Both the position numbers and the translations under genes were made by a program. From NCBI RefSeq assembly GCF_000968685.2, contig NZ_LAKD02000027.1, positions 124,001 to 188,000 on the forward strand: 64,000 bases of DNA. The letters are read 5' to 3'. The stretch's first letter is position 1; every line of letters begins with the position of its first letter. The DNA comes from Streptomyces antioxidans. GTDB taxonomy: Bacteria; Actinomycetota; Actinomycetes; Streptomycetales; Streptomycetaceae. Below, in pieces: positions 57,861 to 64,000 of this stretch. Below the pieces are notes generated by a model. It worked only from the letters and a program-made list of their open reading frames with translations. It made no database searches and was not told the DNA's origin.

Positions 57861-59474
57861 ATGAGGGCGGCCACGTTGATCAACAGACGGAACGTACTGC
57901 GGGCGGGCACGGTCGGTGTGCTGGGCACGGAGATGGTGGCTTCGCACTCACCGACCGCCGCCGCCACCCCATCCCCCGATGTGGAGCGGCGAGTCAGTGA
58001 GCGGGACTGGGAGCTGCTGGCCCGGGCGCTGTCGTCACGTTCCACGCTCTACCGGCCGGGGGACTCCGGCTATCCGCCGCTGGCGCTTCCGTTCAACCAT
58101 CGGTACGCCGGGATCCGTCCCGCTGGAATCGTGGCATGCGGCGCCACCAGGGACGTCCGTACGGCGGTCCGCTGGGCCCGGGCCGTGGGGCTGCCCGCCG
58201 TGCCCCGCTCCGGGCTGGGCCACAACTACGCCGGGTACTCCGCCACCACCGGTCTGCTGCTCACCATGGCTCGTATGAACGGCATCGACTCCACGCCGGT
58301 GCCGGGTCCCCGCTCCCGGACCCGGACGTACGGGCGGATCAAGGTCGTTCATGACGCGGGTACCGTCACGGTCGGGGCGGGGGTCACCAACGGCGATCTG
58401 CATCCGATGCTGGAGGACCGCGGCATGTTCGTGCCGACCGGCCGCTGCCCCACGGTCGGGGTGGCCGGGCTGGTGCTCGGCGGCGGGATCGGCTTCAGCG
58501 ACAAGATGTTCGGCCTGACCTGCGACCGGCTGGTCTCGACGACGGTGGTGCTGGCCGACGGCGAAGTGGTGGAGGCCAGTCAGGACTCGCACTCCGACCT
58601 CTTCTGGGGCTGCCGCGGCGGCGCGGGGAACAACTTCGGTGTCAACACCTCCTTTACCCTCCAGTACGAGCGGTTCCAGGGCGATGTGGGCTTCTACCAG
58701 CTGAGCTGGAGCCTGGACTCGGCGCTGCCGGTGATGGCCGCCGCGCAGCGGATCGCCGTGGACACCCTGGCCGACAGGCGGTTCCACCTCCGCGTCGGCA
58801 TGGGCACTCATGGGCACACCAGGGACGAGATCCGCGCCAACGCGGGCGTCAATGCCATCGGCCAGTACTACGGCGATCTGGCGGAGTTGCGCGGGATCCT
58901 GGCTCCGCTGCTCGCCATCGGCACGGCCGAGGAGCGGGCCCGCAACAGCGCGTCGGTCCGCGAGGTCACCCCGGGTGAGGCGAGTGTGCTACTGAGCGCC
59001 ACCACACCGGTCCAGCAGTTCGCGGCCAAGTCGGCGGTGCTGACCACCCGGACGCTCCTCTCCGATGACCAGGTCGCCGCCGCCGCCGAACAGCTGCTGG
59101 AATGGCCCGGCAGTGACAATGAGGACGGGGCCGGGTTCGCCATGTTCGCCCTCGGTGGCGAGATCAACCAAGTGCCGCCGGACGCCACGGCGTTCGTCCA
59201 CCGCAACGCCGTGTTCATCCTCGCCGCCGAGACCTCGTGGGCGGACTACGATCCGCCCCGCGTCGCCACGGCGAACCTCCAGTGGCTCCCCGAGTTCTAC
59301 CACGCCGTCTTCGGCGGTACGCCTCCCCCGCACTCCTACCAGAACTTCCCGGATCCCACCCTGAAGGACTGGCGGCGGGCCTACTACGGGGCGAACTACG
59401 ACCGGCTGGTGCGGGTGAACCACAGATACGATCCGACCAACTTCTTCAGCTACCCGCAAGCCATCGGCACCTGA
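57861..59474 (+). CDS. Tat-exported BBE-type FAD-binding oxidoreductase
   Basis: A 537-residue flavoprotein. It starts MRAATLINRRNVLRAGTVGV, a Tat signal (NRRNVLRAG) with a cleavage region near SPTAAA, and GGAG lies 8 nt before the ATG. The PCMH FAD domain has VPRSGLGHNYAGYSATTGLL with a His for covalent FAD and TGRCPTVGVAGLVLGGGIGF with a Cys, so bicovalent flavinylation as in berberine-bridge-like oxidases is likely. The BBE segment near the C-terminus reads YYGANYDRLVRVNHRYDPTNFF. It probably oxidises a sugar, alcohol or secondary metabolite outside the cell. An MFS transporter follows. Confidence 0.9.
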   Translation: MRAATLINRRNVLRAGTVGVLGTEMVASHSPTAAATPSPDVERRVSERDWELLARALSSRSTLYRPGDSGYPPLALPFNHRYAGIRPAGIVACGATRDVRTAVRWARAVGLPAVPRSGLGHNYAGYSATTGLLLTMARMNGIDSTPVPGPRSRTRTYGRIKVVHDAGTVTVGAGVTNGDLHPMLEDRGMFVPTGRCPTVGVAGLVLGGGIGFSDKMFGLTCDRLVSTTVVLADGEVVEASQDSHSDLFWGCRGGAGNNFGVNTSFTLQYERFQGDVGFYQLSWSLDSALPVMAAAQRIAVDTLADRRFHLRVGMGTHGHTRDEIRANAGVNAIGQYYGDLAELRGILAPLLAIGTAEERARNSASVREVTPGEASVLLSATTPVQQFAAKSAVLTTRTLLSDDQVAAAAEQLLEWPGSDNEDGAGFAMFALGGEINQVPPDATAFVHRNAVFILAAETSWADYDPPRVATANLQWLPEFYHAVFGGTPPPHSYQNFPDPTLKDWRRAYYGANYDRLVRVNHRYDPTNFFSYPQAIGT

Positions 59475-59486
59475 CCTCCCGCGGGC

Positions 59487-59516
59487 TTGACAAGCCGATC
59501 AGTCCCTTCTTACGTT
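59487..59516 (+). promoter_or_regulatory. Consensus vegetative promoter upstream of the MFS gene
   Basis: TTGACA (59487-59492), an 18-bp spacer and TACGTT (59511-59516). The -35 is a perfect match to the major-sigma consensus. It lies 13 bp after the flavoprotein stop and about 70 bp before the GTG start at 59589, so the MFS gene can be transcribed on its own. Confidence 0.65.
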
Positions 59517-59588
59517 GCTCATCTTGCCCTTTTCGGGGCGGGGTCGCATGGACCGTGGTGCGGCTGGGACGTCCCGAGGGGTTCCGCG

Positions 59589-60866
59589 GTGCGCGCTTGG
59601 CTCCCCGACACCCGTGGCCACCGGCGGCTGTTCTCCGCACTGTCCATCGACGCCCTGGGCACCGGTCTCTTCCTGCCGTTCTCCATCCTCTACTTCACCG
59701 CCACGACCGACCTGACCCTCGGCAGGGTCGGACTGGCCTTGTCCATCGGCGCGTTGGTGCGCATTCCCGCGACACCGGGTGCCGGGATGTTCTGCGACCG
59801 GTTCGGCGCGCGCCGCACGGTGGTCCTCTCCAACCTCACCCAAGCGGTCGGGTTCTTCAACTACCTCTTGGTGGACTCCTTCGGCCATCTGCTCATCGCC
59901 GCGGTCGTCGTGCAGCTCGGCAACTCGGCCTTCTGGGTGGCCTATCCGGGGCTGGTGCATGACATCGCCGGGGGACAGCGCCAGGAGTCCTGGTTCGCCG
60001 TGATCACCTCGCTGCGCCATGCGGGGCTCGGCCTCGGCGCTCTCGGCGCGAGCCTCGCCGTCGCGGTCGGCGGCACGAACGGATACATCGCGATCGTCGC
60101 CGTCAACGCCCTGTCGTTCGCCACCGCGGCGATCCTGACCGTGCTCGACACCTCGGACGGCGCTCGCGCCGCTCCCGACAACGCCACACCAGAACACGAC
60201 GTGTCCTCGGAAGCCGCCCCCATGAGCGGCTGGGCGAGCACCCTGCGGGACCGGCCGTTCCTCGGCTTCGTCGTGCTCAACTTCGGTCTCGCCCTGCTCT
60301 CGCTCGCCTTCGGCCTCGGCGTACCCGTCTTCCTGGTCGACACGGTGCACCTGCCGCCGTGGATACCCGGCACCGTCCTCGCGGTCAACGCCGTACTCGG
60401 CGCGGTGGGCGCCACGCCGGTCGGCGCCGCCATCACGGGGCGCAGCCGAAGCGGCGGTCTCATAGCCTCCCAGGCCATCGTCGGCTGTGCGTTCATGGCG
60501 GTGCTGTGCTGCGCGTACGTGCCCTCGGCAGTCGGCGTGTGCCTCGCCCTCGCCGCGGTCGTCCTGATGACCCTCGGCGAACTCGTCCAGATCCTGATCG
60601 TGTCCCCCACCGTCAACGACTGTGCCACCGCGGCGAGCCGCGGCCGGTACAACTCGCTCTCCCAGATGGCCTTCAGCATCGGCGATGTCGTCACCCCCGC
60701 CCTCATGACCACGCTTCTCGCCCATGGACCGGCCGCCACCTGGATACCGCTGGCGGCCCTCGCAGTCGTAGACATGCTCGGCGTCGCGCTGCTCGCCCAC
60801 CACCTCCCCGCGATGCGGCGACGCATCAACCAGCCCGGCGTCGCCGAACTCGAGGGCTTCCGGTAG
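59589..60866 (+). CDS. MFS transporter (12-helix exporter type)
   Basis: A 425-residue transporter. The frame is open from 59487, but that start would fall in the promoter; GTG 59589 has GAGGGG 7 nt upstream and gives VRAWLPDTRGHRRLFSALSI. About twelve hydrophobic segments are present, with the motif-A-like GMFCDRFGARRTVVLSNLTQ after helix 2 and a polar loop near residue 185-215. It resembles actinobacterial exporters of uncertain substrate. Confidence 0.88.
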   Translation: MRAWLPDTRGHRRLFSALSIDALGTGLFLPFSILYFTATTDLTLGRVGLALSIGALVRIPATPGAGMFCDRFGARRTVVLSNLTQAVGFFNYLLVDSFGHLLIAAVVVQLGNSAFWVAYPGLVHDIAGGQRQESWFAVITSLRHAGLGLGALGASLAVAVGGTNGYIAIVAVNALSFATAAILTVLDTSDGARAAPDNATPEHDVSSEAAPMSGWASTLRDRPFLGFVVLNFGLALLSLAFGLGVPVFLVDTVHLPPWIPGTVLAVNAVLGAVGATPVGAAITGRSRSGGLIASQAIVGCAFMAVLCCAYVPSAVGVCLALAAVVLMTLGELVQILIVSPTVNDCATAASRGRYNSLSQMAFSIGDVVTPALMTTLLAHGPAATWIPLAALAVVDMLGVALLAHHLPAMRRRINQPGVAELEGFR

Positions 60867-60908
60867 CCGCCGACGGGCGGGCTGGGACTGGGCGGGGGCT
60901 GGAGCATC

Positions 60909-61432
60909 ATGATCGGCGAGCCGGCGCGTCACAAGAACGAGGGGCTGCTGCGGGCGCACGGCCGTGCCCTCGCGGCCTCCGCTGGCCGGTTCATCCCGGT
61001 CAACGACATCGGCACCACACAGGCCGACATCCGCGTGATCGGACGGGAGACCTCGCCGGTGTGCGCGGCCGGGGATCCCTCTCCCCTGACGGCGCTGGGG
61101 GTGCTGGATCGGCCCTGGCCGGTCTGCTGGCCGCGGGGCTGATCGTGGCGGACACCGACCCCGGCCGGGCAGACGCCGTCGCGGCCCGGTACGGCGCTCG
61201 GGTCGTCGCGCCGGAGGCGGCGCCGACGGTCGGATGCGATGTGCTGGCGCCCTGCGGGCTGGGCAGTGTCATGACCGACGAGACGCTGCCGCGGCTGGGC
61301 TGCCGCATCATCGCCGGAGGCGCCAACAATGTCCTGGCCACGCCCGCCCACGCCGCCATGCTCCAGGCGCGCGGGCGTATACCACCGCGGACGCCGCCAC
61401 CGCACTCGCCCGGGCACGACTGCGTCCGTGAC
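60909..61432 (+). pseudogene. Broken valine/leucine-dehydrogenase-type gene
   Basis: One frame reads AGRFIPVNDIGTTQADIRVI and CAAGDPSPLTALGV, the central part of the Leu/Val/Phe dehydrogenase family. After that a stretch with the NAD-binding GxGxxG is missing and the frame shifts. It continues LIVADTDPGRADAVAARYGA, CDVLAPCGLGSVMTDETLPR and IIAGGANNVLATPAHAAMLQ, then degrades by about 61400. Both the N-terminal catalytic third and the C-terminus are lost. Clearly a relic. Confidence 0.85.
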
Positions 61433-61444
61433 CCGGCGCACGGG

Positions 61445-62314
61445 TCAGCGGGCCAGCCGTCCCAGCAGCGAGGAGGCCGCGGTGATTCCGGCCGCCGCGG
61501 CCAGCACCAGGACGGCGTAGTCGAGTGCGAGGTGGTGCGGGGTGCCGAGCAGCAGTCCGCGCAACGCGTCGACCTGGTAGCTCAGTGGATTGGCCTTGCT
61601 GATGGCCTGGAGCCAGCCGGGCATGAGCGCCACCGGGTACAGCGCGCTGGAGCCGAAGAACAGCGGCATCGTGATGGCCTGTCCGATGCCCATCAGCCGG
61701 TCGCGGGTCAGCACGATCCCCGCGATGGTCATGGACAGGCAGGAGAAGAAGGCCGAGCCGAGGATCACCGCCACGGCCACCCCGAGGAGCCGCAGTGGAT
61801 TCCAGGTCAGCGCCACCCCGAGCGCCGCCGCGATGGCGATCACCACGACCGCCTGGATCAGCGCCTTGACTCCGGACGCGAATGCCTTGCCGGTGATCAG
61901 GGCGGCTCGCGGGGTCGGGGTGACCAGCAGTTTGGTGAGGATCCCGGCGTCCCTCTCCCAGATGATCTGGATCCCGTAGAAGATGGCGATGAACATCGCG
62001 GACTGGGCGATGATGCCGGGCGCCAGATAGTCGATGTACGGCGTGCCGCCGGTCGGTATGGCCTTGAGCCGGGTGAAGGTCTCGCCGAAGATCAGCAGCC
62101 AAAGAGCGGGCTGGACGGCCCGGGTGTACAGCTCGGTGCGGTCGTGGCGCAGCTTCTGGAGCTCGACCACGCACATCGCGACGACCCGCGTGGGCAGCAT
62201 CCGCCAGCCGGTGCGGACGCGTGGCGGGGTCAGCAGTGGATCGGGGCGGCCGTCCGGTGCGGGCCCGGCGGCGTCAGCCGACCCGGGACGCGGTGCGACG
62301 GGTGCTTCGGACAT
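61445..62314 (-). CDS. ABC-2-type efflux permease (DrrB-like)
   Basis: A 289-residue permease with six helices. ATG 62314 has GGAGGAGAT upstream and lies inside the 3' end of the ATPase gene (41-bp overlap). RTELYTRAVQPALWLLIFGE and YLAPGIIAQSAMFIAIFYG start the ABC-2 domain, with GILTKLLVTPTPRAALITGK and LYPVALMPGWLQAISKANPL later. It pairs with the ATPase at 62274 to export a drug or lipid. Confidence 0.92.
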   Translation of the reverse strand: MSEAPVAPRPGSADAAGPAPDGRPDPLLTPPRVRTGWRMLPTRVVAMCVVELQKLRHDRTELYTRAVQPALWLLIFGETFTRLKAIPTGGTPYIDYLAPGIIAQSAMFIAIFYGIQIIWERDAGILTKLLVTPTPRAALITGKAFASGVKALIQAVVVIAIAAALGVALTWNPLRLLGVAVAVILGSAFFSCLSMTIAGIVLTRDRLMGIGQAITMPLFFGSSALYPVALMPGWLQAISKANPLSYQVDALRGLLLGTPHHLALDYAVLVLAAAAGITAASSLLGRLAR

Positions 62315-63128
62315 CGCGGAAATCTCCTCCCTGCTCGTCGAGACCACTCCCCGCGACGTCCCGGAAGACGTCCTCCAGGGTCGGCTTCGGCTCGGCCTCG
62401 CCCTCCGCCCGGCGGCGTTCGGCCAGCTCGGAGCGGAGTTCATGGGGCGTGCCGAGGGCGTGGACGCGGCCTCGGTGCATCAGCGCGACCCGGTCGCAGT
62501 ACTGGTCGGCCTCGTCCATGTAGTGCGTGGTGACGAGCACGGTCATCCCGGTGGCCGCCCGCACCGCGTTGATGTGCTCCCACACGCTGGTCCGGGCGAT
62601 CGGGTCCAGGCCGATCGTCGGCTCGTCCAGCATCAGCAGCCGGGGCGCGCTGACCAGCGCCTGGGCCAGCTCGAGACGGCGGATCATGCCGCCGGAGTAG
62701 GTCTTGGCGAGCCGGTCGGCCGCCGCGGTGAGATCGACCGCCGCCAGCACCCGCGCCACGCGCTCGGCCCGCTCCCGCCGGGTGACGTCGAAGACGCGGG
62801 CGAACAGCTCCACGTTCTCCCGGCCGGTGAGCCCGGCGTCGGCGGACAGCTGCTGCGGTACGTAGCCCAGCAGCCTGCGGACCGCCATCCGCTCCTTCGC
62901 CGGGTCGTGCCCGAACACCCGCACCATGCCGACGGGGACCGGCAGCAGGGTGGTGATGCAGCGGATCGCGGTGGTCTTGCCCGCTCCATTGGGTCCGAGC
63001 AGGCCGAAGACCTCGCCCGCCCGGACCGTCAGCTCCAGGTCGTCGACGGCCGTGGTCTCCCCGAACGCGTAGCGCAGGCCGTCGCAGACGAGCGCGACCG
63101 GGGCGGTGCTCCTGGGGGCGTCGGTCAT
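62274..63128 (-). CDS. ABC transporter ATPase (DrrA-like drug efflux)
   Basis: A 284-residue ATPase. Walker A is LLGPNGAGKTTAIRCITTLL, the Q-loop LLGYVPQQLSADAGLTGREN, the signature YSGGMIRRLELAQALV and Walker B LLMLDEPTIGLDPIARTSVW. The order and C-terminus PTLEDVFRDVAG are those of daunorubicin-type exporters. It is coupled to the MarR gene upstream (ATGA) and overlaps the permease downstream. Confidence 0.94.
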   Translation of the reverse strand: MTDAPRSTAPVALVCDGLRYAFGETTAVDDLELTVRAGEVFGLLGPNGAGKTTAIRCITTLLPVPVGMVRVFGHDPAKERMAVRRLLGYVPQQLSADAGLTGRENVELFARVFDVTRRERAERVARVLAAVDLTAAADRLAKTYSGGMIRRLELAQALVSAPRLLMLDEPTIGLDPIARTSVWEHINAVRAATGMTVLVTTHYMDEADQYCDRVALMHRGRVHALGTPHELRSELAERRRAEGEAEPKPTLEDVFRDVAGSGLDEQGGDFRDVRSTRRTASRVG

Positions 63129-63580
63129 ATCCCTTCCACCTCCTCATGAAGGTTCTCGGCCAGCTTGCGCAGCGCCGGAACGGCGGCGGCAAGCGCCGCC
63201 CGTTCGCTCTCCGACAGCTTCACCACCTGCTCACGGACCAGCGCCCCGCGCCGGGCCTGCCACTCCCGCAGCCGGGCCACGGCGGCGGGGGTGGCCGTCA
63301 ACCGGGCTGAGCGCCGGTCCTCGGGGTCGGTCTCGCGGTGCAGATAGCCCGCCTTCACCAGCTGGTTGACCAGGGTGGAGACCGAGTTGCCCGCGAGGTA
63401 GAGCTCCTTGGCCGCGGCCGACACCCGGACCCCTGGCTGGGCCATGACCAGCCGCAACAGCTCCACCTGGGCACCGCGCAGCCGCGGCTCCGGCATCCCG
63501 GCCCGCAGCCGCCGCCGGATCAGCCGCTGGACGCCGCCCAGGACGTCGGCGAACGAGTCGGGGAACTCCTCTGTGGCCAT
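63125..63580 (-). CDS. MarR-family regulator of the ABC-2 efflux operon
   Basis: A 151-residue regulator. The winged helix includes VRVSAAAKELYLAGNSVSTL, the wing is KAGYLHRETDPEDRRSARLT, and both ends are dimerisation helices. It is the first gene of the operon with the ATPase and permease. A perfect 10-bp inverted repeat lies 10 bp upstream of its ATG, so autorepression lifted by the exported drug is the natural model. Confidence 0.93.
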   Translation of the reverse strand: MATEEFPDSFADVLGGVQRLIRRRLRAGMPEPRLRGAQVELLRLVMAQPGVRVSAAAKELYLAGNSVSTLVNQLVKAGYLHRETDPEDRRSARLTATPAAVARLREWQARRGALVREQVVKLSESERAALAAAVPALRKLAENLHEEVEGI

Positions 63581-63589
63581 GCCCCCACT

Positions 63590-63610
63590 TTACCTCTCAG
63601 TGAGAGGTAA
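63590..63610. promoter_or_regulatory. MarR operator: 10-1-10 perfect palindrome
   Basis: TTACCTCTCA (63590-63599), G, TGAGAGGTAA (63601-63610). Location and size fit a MarR dimer site over the promoter of the efflux operon. Confidence 0.85.
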
Positions 63611-63655
63611 TTGCCCACCACACCAGCCCTCCCCGCCAGAGGGGGGCGGATCCCG

Positions 63656-63670
63656 CCGGGGAAGCCCCGG
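63656..63670 (-). terminator. Terminator hairpin of the right-edge permease gene
   Basis: CCGGGG (63656-63661), loop, CCCCGG (63665-63670): a perfect 6-bp stem with 3-nt loop, immediately after the stop codon at 63672 on the minus strand. Confidence 0.55.
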
Positions 63671-63671
63671 T

Positions 63672-64000
63672 TCAGCGGCGCAGCAGGCTCGCGGTGAGGC
63701 CATCGGCCACCAGCTGGAATCCCAGCACCAGCAGGGTGACGGCGGCCATCGGACCGATCGCGTACCAGGGGTTCTGCGCGAGGAAGTTCATGCTTCCCTG
63801 GAGGAGCGAGCCCAGGGAGGGGGCCGGCGGCCGGATGCCGAGGCCGACGTAACTCATGCCGCCCTCGATGAAGACCGCGGTCGACATGGACAGGGCGAAC
63901 TGGACGATCAGCGGGTCGAGGCCGTTGGGCAGGATGTGGCGCACCAGTATCCGCACCCGGCCCGAACCGATGGCCGTGGCCGCGACGACATAGTCGCGCT
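63672..64000 (-). CDS. Peptide/nickel-type ABC permease (DppC/OppC family), 5' end beyond window
   Basis: The last 109 codons of a DppC-type permease: SRDYVVAATAIGSGRVRILV (coupling loop), VFIEGGMSYVGLGIRPPAPS (family motif corresponding to LSFLGLG) and a final helix ending LVADGLTASLLRR. It is the 3' end of a second peptide-type importer that extends to the right of the window and is distinct from the one at 8425-13530. Confidence 0.9.
   Translation of the reverse strand, partial: RDYVVAATAIGSGRVRILVRHILPNGLDPLIVQFALSMSTAVFIEGGMSYVGLGIRPPAPSLGSLLQGSMNFLAQNPWYAIGPMAAVTLLVLGFQLVADGLTASLLRR

Noticed and set aside
60359..62533. 724-codon plus-strand frame at the right side
   Set aside because: It runs through the MFS gene in a wrong frame, then the dehydrogenase relic, then the reverse complement of the ABC-2 permease; not a single gene.
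1..64000. tRNA, rRNA or integrase-type mobile elements
   Set aside because: No cloverleaf TPsiC-like segments, transposase or integrase motifs were recognised while reading; a covariance-model search would be needed for certainty.

Overview
The window looks like a chromosomal piece of a Streptomyces or close relative. Coding sequence is very GC-rich with strong third-position GC bias, operons are packed with ATGA/GTGA stop-start overlaps, GTG and TTG starts are common, and TTA (bldA-type) leucine codons are confined to three genes. Typical actinomycete families are present: DinB/mycothiol-type, CGNR, DUF2690 and NarL-type two-component proteins. No rRNA, tRNA, CRISPR array or intact insertion sequence was seen.

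Positions 1-26162 form an organosulfur-type island of four transcription units. Unit A (minus, 3711 to the left edge) has three luciferase-like flavin monooxygenases. Unit B (plus, 4330-5621) has a GST-like and a nitroreductase-like protein. Unit C (minus, 16766-5689) has an FAD-linked oxidase, aminotransferase, N-acetyltransferase, a complete Dpp/Opp-type peptide importer, a chimeric flavin monooxygenase/GNAT gene and a DHA2 exporter. Unit D (plus, 17318-26162) has a MetNIQ-type importer, two more NtaA/DszA-type monooxygenases, a DszC/SfnB-like enzyme, an F420-type oxidoreductase and an aldo/keto reductase. Units A, B and C are each preceded by a short leader peptide with the R-x-H-(I/V)-D-L-x-R signature and Cys near its end, followed by an inverted repeat before the first structural gene. 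This suggests that several importer plus oxygenase modules for S-containing (perhaps S-substituted cysteine or sulfonate) compounds share a translation-coupled attenuation switch.

Positions 26125-34670 are a decay zone. Intact genes (a PDH-E1-like enzyme divergent from an Lrp/AsnC regulator, and a NarL-type two-component pair) sit among relics: a LysR C-terminus, an SsuA-like binding protein, a twice-frameshifted uppP, a DedA and an ABC ATPase joined at one scar, an aminotransferase tail and a sulfotransferase tail. Short tandem duplications recur from 22.7 to 40.6 kb, and two of them cause frameshifts.

Positions 34888-46654 hold a DinB protein coupled to a MalY/PatB-type C-S lyase, a stand-alone TOPRIM protein, oxidoreductases under a TetR regulator with two operator-like dyads, a Glu/Leu-type dehydrogenase divergent from a LysR gene, a DJ-1/PfpI protein and an unusual 887-residue membrane protein with an outside type-1 periplasmic-binding domain. 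Positions 46684-53692 look like a lysine/pipecolate catabolic module: a cationic amino-acid permease, LysR regulator, DAO-type amine oxidase, 2-oxoadipate dioxygenase (HglS type) and aminoadipate-semialdehyde dehydrogenase (AmaB type). It ends at a perfect 17-bp terminator stem. Positions 54095-64000 contain two coupled membrane-anchored XRE proteins, a JAMM-like protein with a VOC protein, a Tat-exported BBE-type flavoprotein with an MFS transporter, a broken Val/Leu dehydrogenase, a MarR-controlled ABC-2 efflux operon and the end of a second Dpp-type permease.
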